Shown: positions 45,501 to 54,825, counted from the stretch's first letter. The stretch is DNA of 64,000 nucleotides from Breviolum minutum Mf 1.05b.01 (GCA_000507305.1 DF239151.1:62001-126000); one strand, 5' to 3'. The notes: generated from the sequence alone by a model not told the origin. Made by a program: numbers and translations.

Positions 45501-48500
45501 CGTACCAGGTACGTCTTAAACTCAGGTGGGGAACTCCTTTCAGTCGTAAATTTAGGGACAAGAGCAATAAGTTTGCAACTGACAGCACTGCTTTTTGATG
45601 ATGTTTGATAGAGTTCGTTGGATGCTTCAATTCATGGATAGGAATAGAAGCACAAAGGAAAGCATCAAAACCAGCAGGCAAACAGTGGAAATTCTAGATG
45701 TGCGATGATTTATACACCTTCCAATTCTCCATAACTACTAAAAGGGCCGGTTGTTATGTCTATTTAACTTCCCATGCACACCTCAGCGACCAGACGGAGG
45801 TACAAACTGCAATATCTGGAGTCATAATATGCTACATCCCACTTCCCAAGCTCACATCAAAGTCCACATTCAAGACCCAAATCCCAGATACTATGCTACC
45901 AAAAAAAGGCATCTGCAAAAAAAAATGCAGGTAAACAGTAAACAGTATATACCAACTCAATGATTTTGGGAATTTTCATCCATTTGTCAGCACGAAAACC
46001 CCACCCCCCCATGTTTTTGTTCCATAATAAACAGTTCCACCCACCCACCCCACGACTTCAGCAGACAACCAACAACCTTATCCCCCACCTGCAGATGCTG
46101 AAGTGTTTGAGCCTCAGGTCTGTTGCTTAAGTGGTTTTTGTCCAAATGGTCCAACCTTAAGGGGTCACAAGAAATATAGATGAAATCACAGCTCCGGTTT
46201 TGTTGAACCGTTTTTTTCTGCTGTTTTGGAAGCCTTTTTATAATTTTGGGTACAGAAAACCCGCAGTGTTTTTGGCCAGAGCTTTTTTTTAAAACATATA
46301 TAGGTCATATGGCGAGATATCCATATCTGATGGACCATCACCGGGGTTTGAATTTTGATTGCTACGAGTACCACCCCGATCTTGCTGTACACCTAGGCCG
46401 GGGCCATATCAGCGAAGAAAAAAAAACCATCAAACCTCGTGCCGAGAGACCTTCACCAATTCCAAAGTCCGATGAGATCTATCAAACCTCTCCTGGCAGT
46501 TTCAACGGAAAGGGCACGTGATGTGCTTTTTCTTTCATGAGTTTATATTTTCCTCAGATGGAAGATCCAAATGGACATATCAAATTGATTTTTAAACTAA
46601 ACTTGTTGTGGAAACACGTACTGTAGGCCTTTGTAGCCAGTCTAGTTAAACTAAAATTTGTCAAAACCCGCTAGCGTGATCGACAAAATTCTGAGGTACC
46701 CTGAGAGGTCCTGTGGAAAAGTGGCATCTTTTCCTTTTTGTGGTCCCCTGGTGCTTTTCCTACCAGGGCTCTATGTTTTACTGTTGATATTCTGGCAGGT
46801 TGTCGCAACTTTGAAATTCTTTATTTTCTATATCCCCTCCCCAGCTAAGGGGGGGGGGGACCCTAAATGTAACTTACATTTTTGGCACTTGAGGGCCTCA
46901 GAAATGTAATATTACATTTTTGAGGGAAATCACAAAAATGTAAGTTACATTTTTTGAGGCACAAAACCAAACCCACAATCACGTAGTATTATAATTGGTT
47001 CAAAAATAGAACAAATGTAATCTTACATTTTTGAGGCCAACATTCCAAAAAATAAAAACGACTAACAAAAATAATATTGAAATAAGAAAAAATAGGATTG
47101 AAATAAGAAAACCTAACAAAATAATCGTCTGGAAAAATGTAAGCTGAGATGGTCTAGGCATGTGGTAAAAGTGTTGAAAATCTAGATGCAACAGATTTTC
47201 CACAAGTTTAGATTTCAAAAAGAACAAGAGCTATCGGTGCCTTCAAGCCTTCAAAATGCAGCAGACCATGACAACAGGCGTAACAAATTGTAAGTTACAT
47301 TTAGGGTCCCCCCCCAACCAAAAGTAGGACATGACAAAAAACATGTTGTAAAATGTTGTAAAGTGTAAGCTACCATGTGCCAGGTCTCTCGTTTCATTTT
47401 TCACCCCCCCTCCCCCCCAAAAAAAACCATCCATTCGGAGGACGTCCCATGGGTCCAAGTTACATTTTAGGGCCCCCCAGGTCCCCCACAAAAATGTAAC
47501 TTACATTTAGGGTCCCCCCCCAAAAAAAACACATGTTAAGGGGGTAGGGATATTTCTATCAGGATCTTTCGACTGGTTGAACCATGCTGTTGATTCCTTT
47601 CACCCTCCAGTAAACCAACCTAGCAATGGAAATCCAACTTTTCCAATAGGAAATACATCTTCAATCCGGGTCCATTTTCCAGCCATTGCTAGGTTAGTTT
47701 ACCGGAGTGTAGCTTTGTTATCCAACCATCGAGAAGAAAAAACGCCGAACCGGCCCAAAAATCTCACCCGCAGATCCTCCAAGTCATCCACGCGGCTTTT
47801 CATCACTCGCAGCTCATCATGAAAGTTTTCCACTTCTAAATAAGCCACATTGAAGCGCTCCTTAGTGTCATTACTTATATAAGTGGGCAACTGCTTTTTT
47901 GCAGGATGGTTCCATGATTTCGTTGGTCAGTTAATTGTTGAGTTAGATAGCGGCATACTTTGCATACTGGGACCGTTACCAATCTTACAAACTCTTGGAC
48001 TTGCTTTTCTAGAAAAAATCCGAAAGCACATTTCAAGCGATGGGTTTTAAGTGAATTCTAAGGAAGTACCCCTCCCCAAACTAACATGGTACCAAGAAAA
48101 GTACCGTCCTGGGAACCAAAATATCCCTCGAAGATGAGTTTCCTTTTCCCAAGGTGGGATATGTTAATTCCCTGGAGGGTAATAGTTGGAAGACTACTTT
48201 CCAATTTCCTTTTGGGATGGCCTCCTGGAAGTCTGAAAGTTTTTATTTTTGTGACACATCTCAATCACTGAAAACTTAAAATTATATAGATGACAGTAGA
48301 CTAGATGTACCCTGTGTCAGATTTAAAGGGTTTTCTTGGAGATGAGCCGAAATCTTGTTGGTTCAAGTAATAAGCAGCTAGTTTCTGGATGCCACACTGG
48401 CCACGTTCCTGTCAGTCAAGGTACCACATGGGTCTCCAAATACGCCTCATTCCAGGGATCGGAGTTTGAAACAAAGGGAAACCACCCCTAAGCCAATTGG

Positions 48501-51500
48501 AACAGATTCAAAACCCGACAAACTTGCCAAATGGATTCCGAAACCACAGGGTTTTGATGGATTTTGGATGATTTGTGGAAGTATCGTCCAAAAAGTCGCC
48601 CCAAGACAATAAAAGGCTTGACAATGGACAGCCCTATGTGCACCGGTTTGTTCATTTGGTTTGCGTTCTTGTGCTCATGGTTGGAGGACAAGCTGGCGAA
48701 TGGAAAAAAGTCCAAATTTTTGTTGCACCCCCCTCCAAAAACGCGTCCCACCCATCTTATCCACCCAAGCAAAAATCTTCAAGAGAAAAATAGTGGTTAA
48801 CTTACCGAAGCAAGAAAAAAATATAGGAAACATATTGTCTAAAACAAGGAACATGGTTTGGACACTTTTTATGGAAGGGGACCTTCACCATGCCGACATG
48901 GAATTAAACAACCATCCACCACATCCACAACATCGAGGTGCGATGTAGGCATTGCGATCGGTCAACAGCCTCTTCCGGTCCTAAGTAGATCTCATGGTCA
49001 TATCGGATGCGAATCAAACCACATTTCCAAGAATCTCTACATTCCTTCTGTCTTTATAGGCAAAGTGTAGACTTTTCAAATGGTGAATTGATGTGTTTTT
49101 TTCATTATCACTAGCATTCAGCAGCATAAGTGATCATTTGAAGAGTGCCTTAGTAAGATTGGTGCTCAGGATGCCCTGGAAAAAGCAATCCTTTCAATCA
49201 TCCATTTCCAAGAATCTTGAACCATCATCAAGTTGGTGAGAGGGAACGATAACAACATCTAACAACACACTTAAAGACGCAGCTGCGCACTTCAATGCAG
49301 CTGCAGCATCGTTGCTTTTCGATTCCCCGAGTTGTGCTCGCCGTGCATAGCCTGCAGAGTATCCCTCCATAATGTCGGAGCCTGCACGTAAGGCGGGCGG
49401 TCGAGGTTGTTGTGCCGGGGTGGTGACCAGCAACATCGCAAGAATTGGCTTAAGTCGTTATGATTAGATGATTACGTGCCATCTTGCGCCGCACAGTTCC
49501 CTCATGTCATCATCATCATTCATCATCATTCATCATCATTCATCATCATTCATCATCAACAATCATCATCATCATCATCACCACCATCACCATCATCACC
49601 ATCATCACCATCATCATCATCATCACCAANNNNNNNNNNNNNNNNNNNNNNNNNNNNNNNNNNNNNNNNNNNNNNNNNNNNNNNNNNNNNNNNNNNNNNN
49701 NNNNNNNNNNNNNNNNNNNNNNNNNNNCATCATCATCATCATCATCATCATCATCAATCATCAGCATCAATCATCATCAATCATCATCAATCATCAGCAT
49801 CAATCATCATCAATCATCAGCATCCAAACTCGGCCTAGATTGACGGTCCCATTCTTATACAACACCCACGCGGCCCACAAAATCGATGGTAACAACGGAA
49901 GGGAAGTTTTCAGCACAAACGAGTCATGATGCAAGTAAGCAATAGCAGGCAAACATTGTTCACTGCATAACTGCATAAATAAAGTATACATATGCCTGTA
50001 TAAATGAAAACATACATGCACGGGTTTGCAAGTATATACAAACTCTGATATCGATTTGCCAAACAAAAATGCTAACATTCACCCTTGCCATCCATTGCCC
50101 ATACGAATGCATAATTGCCAATTTTTCTAGTGACAGTGGTGCTTCAAACCTTTATTTTGTCACTGGCATGCTGGGATCCCGGGGGATAGATCCAACGTAT
50201 CCCTAGAGTCTGTCATTCCTTGCCCCCGCCTGGCAGCCCCGCCTGCGGGAGTGAAAAAATGCCACTCGAGTCGCAGCCCATCCGAGGTTTCAAAGTTTCG
50301 AACGCTGCTAGCGGATCTGTGAAACTTGGATACATTTGGTGTATTTTTAGGTTGGATGATAAGTGGAAAACATGGAGGAACACGTCTATTATTGAGATTT
50401 AGTGTATTTGATTTGAGTCTTTTCGGGTTGCGGGACCAAAATAGAAACACTAAACTTGTAAATAGATGTAAATGATGTGTTTAACAGTCCGAGATTGTGC
50501 TCCTCAATATCTTAAGCTATCGCGTGTTGCTTTTACCAGCTATCAAAGAAGCTACCATGAAGCTCTTGACACTTCAGCACCACATTTCACATGAAATGTG
50601 AAAATTAAAACCAAACCTTGATTTTTGTTGATCTGCGGGAGGATTTCCGCAAGGCTCAGACTCAAAACCATCATGTGCGGGTGCGAAGTTTGCATTCTTC
50701 GATTCTTTGCTGGCTTTGATCTTTGAAGCCTCCGCATCTACCATGCTTGATCATATGTGGCTATGCCGCATCCATGTCTCGCCTCTGTCAAATCATTAAA
50801 CAATGGAAATTGCAAGGTTTGGGAATGACAAACTGAACAAACCGTGCCTATGGAAGGACTTAAAGATTACAGTATGTGATGTGTTCTACTTCAGTTTCAC
50901 AAATCCTTTCTTCCAGGATTTCATTTCTAGGTGTCAACATGCAAGGATGTACCCATCTTGAACAGAATTGGTCCAGAACTCCAGAAGGGATACATCCCTA
51001 AAGATCACAGATCGAGTCTCAAAATAGATTTATCATAGATGAGCTTCGTTGTCTCAGGGTTTCTTGAATGACGTCTTTTTGATTGCCCAAACTGTCGACT
51101 AGAATCTGACCCGTGGAACCGACGAGAATGAGTCCCCCGATTAGATCTACCCAAAAAAGGAGTGTCATTTGGGGACGGTTCTCCCCGATTTTCTTCGTTT
51201 GGTGAGGTAATTTTCAAGTTGCAAAAAAAAAAGGACCGTGGGACCTTTTAAAGGACCCATAGCTATGGAGCTGCTCACTTAGCTTGTCAGAGATAGCTAG
51301 CTTGTGGTCAAACAAGCTAAAACTTCAACAAACATTCAATAAACCAACAAAAACAACTGTCAATCTTCCATCATGCAAGTTGATTTTTGTGAAACTTCTG
51401 TCATTTCTAGCAACAAACCATTTTTTCCACCGACCCCACCAAATCTCTGAGAAATCAGAGGTTAAAATGCCATTGGTTTCACCTCATCAACTCTCCCCCC

Positions 51501-51548
51501 CCGCCTCCGCGACAATTCTGGAAGCACCGGCGTCAAGGGCTGCTGCGC
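36459..51548 (-). CDS. Coiled-coil-rich protein, multi-exon gene model (18+ exons)
   Basis: At least 18 short exons in order on the minus strand. Phases agree across the runs 51548-49271, 47890-42649 and 41385-37130. The N-terminal part is mixed (LIGGLILVGSTGQILVDSLG; FETSDGLRLEWHFFTPAGGA). The centre and C-terminal part are heptad-like and rich in E, R, A, L and Q (LEVENFHDELRVMKSRVDDL; VQELGQRLDERLRHTQHRFE; METLRVQLVALQAELAGRR). No signal peptide or membrane helix was seen. Donors are GT, GC and GA. A long coiled coil suggests a cytoskeletal, centrosomal/flagellar or scaffold role, but no family was recognised. Exons are probably missing near 49.2-47.9 and 42.6-41.4 kb. Both ends are open, so this could be two genes. 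Confidence 0.65.
37130..37194 (-). CDS. Coiled-coil gene exon 18 of the model
   Basis: The acceptor CGTCAG/GTATCA encodes ITDMSNGLRHEKHAKQHDAL, then TLRG, in a local GC- and CpG-rich island. The start phase matches exon 17. The donor is either CGCG/GTGGCC or CGGTG/GCCCCC, so the 3' edge is approximate. Confidence 0.5.
37415..37490 (-). CDS. Coiled-coil gene exon 17 of the model
   Basis: A pyrimidine-rich acceptor (CTGCCCCCGCCAG/GAAAGC) and donor GCGAAA/GTACCA bound 76 bp. The in-phase frame gives ESLPKAGVADLLTDPWSRQV, then VNQCE. An alternative open frame is serine- and arginine-rich (KGRSSRSVDRSLVTTSSQSM). Phase agreement with exons 16 and 18 favours the first. Confidence 0.5.
37915..37955 (-). 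CDS. Coiled-coil gene exon 16 of the model
   Basis: The acceptor CTAGGCAG/CCTTGA and donor GGGGAT/GCAGCC (GC) bound 41 bp encoding LSQQLAVAGEFGD. The first two bases complete the codon split at exon 15, giving alanine. Confidence 0.5.
38137..38212 (-). CDS. Coiled-coil gene exon 15 of the model
   Basis: The acceptor GCACCAG/GTGCTG and donor CGGCAAG/GTACAG bound 76 bp encoding VLQLSEVLQRVVQSQVPLVS, then EGMRQ. A half family E element starts 33 bp upstream of the acceptor (38246). The frame remains open back to that element's AACAG end. Confidence 0.7.
38246..38322. repeat. Family E element, left half
   Basis: Begins TACTGTTGATGGTTCAGAAA and runs to the ATGGGATAAACTAC segment; the right half is missing. 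It lies 33 bp upstream of coiled-coil exon 15. Confidence 0.75.
38563..38665. repeat. Two CCCCA pentamer tracts
   Basis: CCACCCCACCCCACCCCACC tracts lie at about 38563-38585 and 38640-38663. One ambiguous base (N) sits at 38558. Confidence 0.85.
38685..38718. repeat. GC-rich perfect hairpin
   Basis: TTGGCACACGGCCGT and ACGGCCGTGTGCCAA are exact 15-bp complementary arms around a 4-base loop. A related half-motif GACGGCCGTG lies near 38339. Confidence 0.85.
39948..40046 (-). CDS. Coiled-coil gene exon 14 of the model
   Basis: The acceptor TACGCAG/GCTGGT and donor GCAGAT/GCTTGG (GC) bound exactly 33 codons: AGMETLRVQLVALQAELAGR, then RAGADSTEAVAAD. Clear heptads. A GATGATGAT run lies just upstream in the intron. 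Confidence 0.6.
40250..40405 (-). CDS. Candidate exon inside the coiled-coil gene region
   Basis: The frame reads QCDFLSQAASSVCMSCIQGI, then HAHTALIYDMFKHISGNISG, and runs to a stop. Composition is protein-like, but edges and phase are unresolved relative to exons 13 and 14. Confidence 0.35.
40428..40751 (-). CDS. Candidate exon inside the coiled-coil gene region
   Basis: A minus-strand frame open for 107 codons, including ISGPQAFEVRSLEGFLLYPE and LLDQLKHTGEERSSKIRNVP. It lies between exons 13 and 14, which already join in phase without it. It may be an alternative exon or a chance open frame. Confidence 0.3.
   Translation of the reverse strand: MQLGEGFSTSSKISGPQAFEVRSLEGFLLYPENPSNMKPMGTARGNVTPLAIDLFLAKLRKSWFLKVRRILRIMKSHEYNCFILLDQLKHTGEERSSKIRNVPASEV
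40966..41041 (-). CDS. Coiled-coil gene exon 13 of the model
   Basis: The acceptor ACCAAG/GAAGAA and donor ACGGAG/GTGCGG bound 76 bp encoding KKVDDVARHASTAERRLETL, then KQETE. It is GC-rich and strongly helical. Confidence 0.7.
41288..41385 (-). CDS. Coiled-coil gene exon 12 of the model
   Basis: The acceptor GGCTAG/GATCTC and donor CTCACA/GTACCT bound 98 bp encoding DLSNDEAALVIREAQATCVR, then LADDALGAAETS. Ends in phase 2; the next exon supplies one base, giving glutamine. Confidence 0.7.
42235..42390. repeat. Long inverted repeat (156 bp)
   Basis: ATCATGGGAATCTAAGGG pairs with CCCTTAGATTCCCATGAT, and CCCCAATGC/GCATTGGGG and AATAAGACCTT/AAGGCCTTATT continue the stem. Confidence 0.8.
42649..42709 (-). 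CDS. Coiled-coil gene exon 11 of the model
   Basis: The acceptor TCTAAAG/TCTCTA, with two bases completing the split codon from exon 10, encodes STLVQRIRDKADVLLFSSS. The donor TCAGG/GAAGTC would be a GA site. Its end phase does not fit exon 12, so an exon between is likely; QERLQAFQELPGV near 42138-42175 is a candidate. Confidence 0.5.
42749..42846. repeat. Family F element
   Basis: CTAGTTGGTGGTTGAACCAA and TTTGAAACCACCTGGTAG ends, in the intron after coiled-coil exon 10. Confidence 0.75.
42962..43031 (-). CDS. Coiled-coil gene exon 10 of the model
   Basis: The acceptor CACCCAG/GTGCAA and donor GGGCGGG/GTGTTT bound 70 bp encoding VQELGQRLDERLRHTQHRFE, then DGR. Leucine and arginine heptads are clear. 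Phase 0 at the start, 1 at the end. Confidence 0.7.
43590..43673 (-). CDS. Coiled-coil gene exon 9 of the model
   Basis: The acceptor GACTAAG/GACATG encodes DMARLRNELNLSDAGAKKCG, then ESRVTSAR. The donor AGG/GCCCAC is assigned because it keeps phase 0 to exon 10; other donors are possible. Confidence 0.55.
44397..44485 (-). CDS. Coiled-coil gene exon 8 of the model
   Basis: Encodes LETRGVRLEQQLADGRSAAE, then AVARWIHLA, up to the consensus donor GGCC/GTGAGT. The acceptor is CAAAG/GCCTTG. The frame is also open 23 bp further upstream to the AACAG end of a family E element, so that element could supply the acceptor instead (exon start at 44508). Confidence 0.7.
44508..44628. repeat. Family E hairpin element (introner-like termini)
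   Basis: Starts ACTGTTGATGGTTTAGAAAT and ends with CATAAACAGTATG. Core text ACCTCAACTGGTTAGCCGGA is shared by all copies. On the minus strand it lies 22 bp upstream of coiled-coil exon 8. The termini contain GT at the start and AG at the end. Confidence 0.8.
45346..45460 (-). CDS. Coiled-coil gene exon 7 of the model (frame ambiguous)
   Basis: The acceptor CTGCCAG/GCGGGT and donor TTGAAAG/GCTGGT. Read straight through it gives AGQGERQDALEHVHRTSGSD and onward. The second half read in another frame gives SHWKALAERIERLER, a better coiled coil. That would need a 35-bp GT-AG segment (GTGCATC to TTTGAG) to be removed. Both readings can be phased to exon 8 by different acceptors. Confidence 0.55.
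46850..47521. repeat. Array of AAATGTAA/TTACATTT palindromes within C/G tracts
   Basis: Perfect or near-perfect short palindromes occur at 46865-46881, 46902-46919, 46937-46953, 47013-47030, 47284-47302 and 47492-47508, with half-copies between. The outer borders are inverted: a G-run then GACCCTAAATGTAACTTACA at the left, and TGTAACTTACATTTAGGGTC then a C-run at the right. No coding frame was seen inside. Confidence 0.8.
47601..47711. repeat. Family C hairpin element
   Basis: CACCCTCCAGTAAACCAACC and GCTAGGTTAGTTTACCGGAG arms; inner CAATAGGAAATACATCTTCA segment. Confidence 0.8.
47768..47890 (-). CDS. Coiled-coil gene exon 6 of the model
   Basis: The acceptor AAAGCAG/TTGCCC and donor CTGCGG/GTGAGA bound exactly 41 codons: LPTYISNDTKERFNVAYLEV, then ENFHDELRVMKSRVDDLEDL. 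Strong heptad pattern. A family C hairpin lies 57 bp inside the following intron. Confidence 0.7.
48067..48181. repeat. Family B hairpin element
   Basis: The right arm GGTGGGATATGTTAATTCCC ends in TGGAGGGTA. The left end, TACCCCTCCCCAAACTAACA, resembles family A, suggesting a hybrid. Confidence 0.6.
48520..48772 (-). CDS. Candidate exon between model exons 5 and 6
   Basis: A minus-strand frame open for about 85 residues, including NANQMNKPVHIGLSIVKPFI and VLGRLFGRYFHKSSKIHQNP. A possible acceptor is CGCCAG/CTTGTCC. Its phase does not link exons 5 and 6, so it may be chance. Confidence 0.25.
49271..49381 (-). CDS. Coiled-coil gene exon 5 of the model
   Basis: The acceptor CGTGCAG/GCTCCG and donor CTTTAA/GTGTGT bound 111 bp encoding SDIMEGYSAGYARRAQLGES, then KSNDAAAALKCAAASL, a helical alanine-rich segment. 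Ends in phase 1, which does not match the next recognised exon, so one exon is probably missing between them. Confidence 0.6.
49505..49823. repeat. CAT/ATC microsatellite with assembly gap
   Basis: CATCATCATT, CAC and CATCATCAA variants on both sides of an unresolved gap; true length unknown. Confidence 0.9.
49630..49727. other. Assembly gap (98 N)
   Basis: A run of 98 unresolved bases inside the CAT microsatellite, probably a scaffold join or a collapsed repeat. Confidence 0.98.
50219..50316 (-). CDS. Coiled-coil gene exon 4 of the model
   Basis: The acceptor TTTCACAG/ATCCGC and donor GGCAAG/GAATGA (GA) bound 98 bp encoding SASSVRNFETSDGLRLEWHF, then FTPAGGAARRGQ. Phases match exon 3 (2 to 1 base) and exon 5 (1 to 2 bases). 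Confidence 0.6.
50617..50745 (-). CDS. Coiled-coil gene exon 3 of the model (possible start exon)
   Basis: Encodes MVDAEASKIKASKESKNANF, then APAHDGFESEPCGNPPADQQ. The donor is ATCAAG/GTTTGG in phase 2. The methionine at 50744 could be the true start, because a stop codon lies three codons upstream in frame. Alternatively AAG/C is an acceptor in phase with exon 2. Confidence 0.5.
51056..51146 (-). CDS. Coiled-coil gene exon 2 of the model
   Basis: The acceptor GGGTAG/ATCTAA and donor ACCCT/GAGACA (a GA splice site) bound 91 bp encoding LIGGLILVGSTGQILVDSLG, then NQKDVIQET. A second frame over this DNA is also open (RGTHSRRFHGSDSSRQFGQS). The chosen one is preferred because it matches both neighbours in phase. 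Confidence 0.55.
51492..51548 (-). CDS. Coiled-coil gene exon 1 of the model
   Basis: The acceptor CTCCAG/GCGCAG and donor GGGGAGA/GTTGAT bound 57 bp encoding AAALDAGASRIVAEAGGE. High GC (a G8 run). Ends in phase 1; joining to the next exon gives asparagine and then LIGGLIL in frame. Confidence 0.55.
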
Positions 51549-52799
51549 CTGGAGGTGGAAACCAACGGACAGGATGCCACCGGCCAAGAATCGGGGCCCT
51601 TCCCCCTTGGAGATTCCGGAGATTCGAACCGAACTTGGAAAAATCATCGAATTTTCAGGTGAACCATGGAAAAAACTTTGGGTGCCAAGATTTCCCTGAA
51701 ATGAAGGGGATGAGATCCCTTACAATTCACCACCCATTTGGGGGGCTGAAAAACTCCTGTGAGGTCGCCAGTATTTGAACAGGATTATGGATTGGATATA
51801 ACCACCCTGCCACCACCAGGATGACTCGTTATCATCACATCTTTTAAAGGAATTTCGGAATTCCCCTAAAACAAAACCTGCCATTTGTGAGGAGCGCTTG
51901 CTTTTTGCATCTCTGCCTGGGGATTTTTTTTTGGGTCCAAAACTATGAGCTGCTGTAAATCACAAGATTCACCAGCTTTTAGAGACGAGGATCCACCAAG
52001 GGCAATACTTTATGGGTAGGATTGGTGGATGGCCTTGGTATATTTGGGAAACGTAAAAAAATTGCAGCCGCGCATGGTTGGTGGGTCAGATTTAACTTGG
52101 TGATGTAAAACAATCATAATTCATCATAATTCCACAAGATTCAGCCCAAATCTTGGAGATTTAGCACTCTTTAAGTTTGAAAGCTCTCACTAACAAAAAA
52201 CAGTCCGAGGAGGTCTGGTAAGCTGATTTTGTTCTTCAAGTATTGCTCATGTTTGTGCCTTTTTTGCTTCTTTTATTCAATCGCTTAGTACCTACAGTGC
52301 AAACAACACCTACAATGACCTACAAACAAACTGACTAATAAACAAACCGAAGGAAAACAACAAACAACAACAAACGAGAATGACACACAATTCAAATGAT
52401 TGCTCCCACGTGAATTTAGGTGCCCCTGCTCTGCAATCAAGATTGGAATACAAAGACTTGTCAAGAAACGGGCCGATTCCCAAAACCAATTCAATAATGG
52501 TTTTGGAAGTTAAACGTACCCACTTTGGTCACGGTGACAGTGATGTTCATGTCCGCCGTAATCCCCCGTATAAACATCACGACCAAAAGGTTGAAACAAC
52601 CGATCATCTTAGAAGCACCTTGCAGGGTGATGTCGAAAAACACGGCTCTTTTCGAACACATTCATCGCAAACCCTGTTCCAACATCCGACATCTTCCAGC
52701 AAAGAGGCTACATACTTCCAGAAATAGGACCCTTCGTAAAGCCCACTAGACTAAAGTCAGTGAACAAATACACATTTTGGTGGCTTTTTGGGCGCAAAG

Positions 52800-52919
52800 T
52801 TTCATGCCAGGGGTAACGTTTGACCCAACAGCTCTGGAATCACAGGGCTCCCAAACCAACCAGGAGGAACAAACAAGCCTCGACGGCGGGGCGTGCATGA
52901 GGTCGAGCCAAACGATATA
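52800..52919 (-). CDS. Candidate exon beside a family E element
   Basis: The frame EYIVWLDLMHAPPS starts right after TTAAAAG at the edge of a family E element and reaches a GC donor (TCGAG/GCTTGT), or continues open as RLVCSSWLVWEPCDSRAVGS. It may be a further 5' exon of the coiled-coil gene. Boundaries approximate. Confidence 0.35.
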
Positions 52920-52926
52920 CTCACTT

Positions 52927-53014
52927 TTAATGGTTCAGAAATCCGGCCAGAAAACCACCTGGGAAAACCTACCAACCTCAACTGGTGAACGCCGGAGTCT
53001 TTCCACCAACAGTA
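52927..53014. repeat. Family E element
   Basis: ATGGTTCAGAAATCCGGCCA at the left; AACCTCAACTGGTGAACGCC and CCACCAACAGTA at the right. It directly borders a candidate exon. Confidence 0.7.
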
Positions 53015-53384
53015 TTGATTGACTAGTGGACTCTAGGACGACTATATATGTTGATTGTCCATTGTCTCACTCAAAATTCTGTCTAAAATCAAAGTTTCAA
53101 AGTCATAATAGGAATGCTTGGATTGGATCCTTGAGTTCCCAATTCACCACTTGAAACATCCGGCTTATATAGTTGGATCCCCTCAATTTCGTCAACTTCC
53201 TTAAGCCTGTAAATTTACGTCTAAAACACAGGTGGTCCAAGTCGTGTGAGATGCTCTGAAATTGTTTTAAAAACTGCTTCTCTTTATGAAGGAATGTTTG
53301 ATGATTTCATACCCCTAAGCCTACCAGGCTACCAGCTTGAAATAAATGCTTGACTTCCAAGCACCAAGTCAGATTGATTTGACA

Positions 53385-53455
53385 TTATATATATATATCC
53401 ACATATAAATAAATATAAATATATATATATATACATATATATTTATATATACAGA
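53385..53455. repeat. TA-rich tract
   Basis: Low-complexity TATATA/AAATATA sequence; similar tracts lie near 6236, 11400, 37260 and 43280. Confidence 0.8.
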
Positions 53456-53463
53456 GGCTAGCA

Positions 53464-53573
53464 TGATGGTTCAGAAATCCGGCGATCACCAGTTGAGGTT
53501 GGTAGTTTATCCCATTACTTACAGAGTTCTACAGATCCCAGGTGGTTGTTTGGGATTTCTGAACCATCAACAG
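53464..53573. repeat. Family E element, complete
   Basis: GATGGTTCAGAAATCC at the left and GGGATTTCTGAACCATCAAC at the right make near-perfect termini. The inner part is inverted relative to the copy at 44508. Confidence 0.8.
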
Positions 53574-54350
53574 AAGTAAGTATAACATTGGATATTCATG
53601 GACAATTATTTGCCCACCAAAAGAAAACGCAAGTGACACATATTTGAAAGTCCTACACATATAAACATGTAAACTTCAAAACAGTTCACTTCTTATGGGG
53701 TGGACATCCACAGGTAAGAAAGTATCCCACATCTTCTCCTAATAAAAGGTGCTAGGTGCGATTTTTTGTGTCTGCTTCAATACAACAAGCTGTTGCATGT
53801 CACCCTTCTCTTCATCAAAAAACCATGTAAATCCACGTGTTTTGAGATGTTGTTTCAGGGTGACTTCAGTGTCATGTCATTTAATCTGATCAATGGAACT
53901 TCATCCAAGGCCTGAAAATGACCGCCGACGTCACTACACCTATTGTTTCGTCTTCACTTCATCGACGTTTTTAAAAATGTCTGATGATGTCTTGTTAAAA
54001 AGAAACACCTTGCAACATGACATCGTTTCTGACAAATGTTATATAAACGAAATAAACCTGTAGAAAACAATCGTTTTTTACATAACCTTTTTTCCAGACC
54101 AATACATGAATATACACAATAGATGCATATAGATTCCTCTTTCAGGGTGACTGGAACATCTTTAACACATATAATCATATAGTTCCTTTCTTCTTTCCGT
54201 TGTCATCGGGGATCCACACCCCAAGAAACTGGAAAGAGCGAAACGGACAAAGGTATGTCTGGCGATACGCCGAAACGGTCGAGCTCATGACAGTGCTGGA
54301 ATATGCCCAAGCAGGTTATATCAAGTTGGGGGTGAAACCATATAGAAACA

Positions 54351-54444
54351 TACCCTCCAGGGGATTAACATATCCCACCTTGGGAAAAGGAAAATCATTT
54401 TTCAAATGCCATTTTTGGGGGATATGTTAGTTCCCTGGAGGGTA
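54351..54444. repeat. Family B hairpin element, best copy
   Basis: TACCCTCCAGGGGATTAACA and TGTTAGTTCCCTGGAGGGTA are near-perfect inverted termini. Inner arms are CCCACCTTGGGAAAAGG and the like. Confidence 0.85.
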
Positions 54445-54642
54445 TTGCAACCATACTGAGACCCTTATCTGCCCATGTCAGTTGAATGATAAGTAAACAC
54501 CTTAATTATCAGCAAGCTACACCAAGCTGGTATATTTCTGCATTTTCCCTACTGTGATCGGAAGTGTCTGGAATTATTGATGCATGATAGCTTGGGGAAA
54601 ATAAGCGGTCCTTCCAAATGACAACTGTGCAGGAGGCTATAC

Positions 54643-54759
54643 ATACTGTTGATGCTTGAGAAAGCCCGCGATCACCACCTGGGATGTAGAAAGCACTTTA
54701 CCTTGACGGCTAAACTACCAAAAATACCTGCTTGGCCGAATTTGCGAACCATCAGCTGT
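54643..54759. repeat. Family E element
   Basis: ATACTGTTGATGCTTGAGAA at the left and GCGAACCATCAGCTGTC at the right. Confidence 0.7.
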
Positions 54760-54825
54760 CGTAATTCTATGATTACACCTGAAAACAAATTTGTGACTCT
54801 TCCGGTAAAAATTGGCGAAAGCAAA

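Noticed and set aside
49468-49929. Open frames through the gap region
   Set aside because: They are translations of the CAT microsatellite and of unresolved bases.
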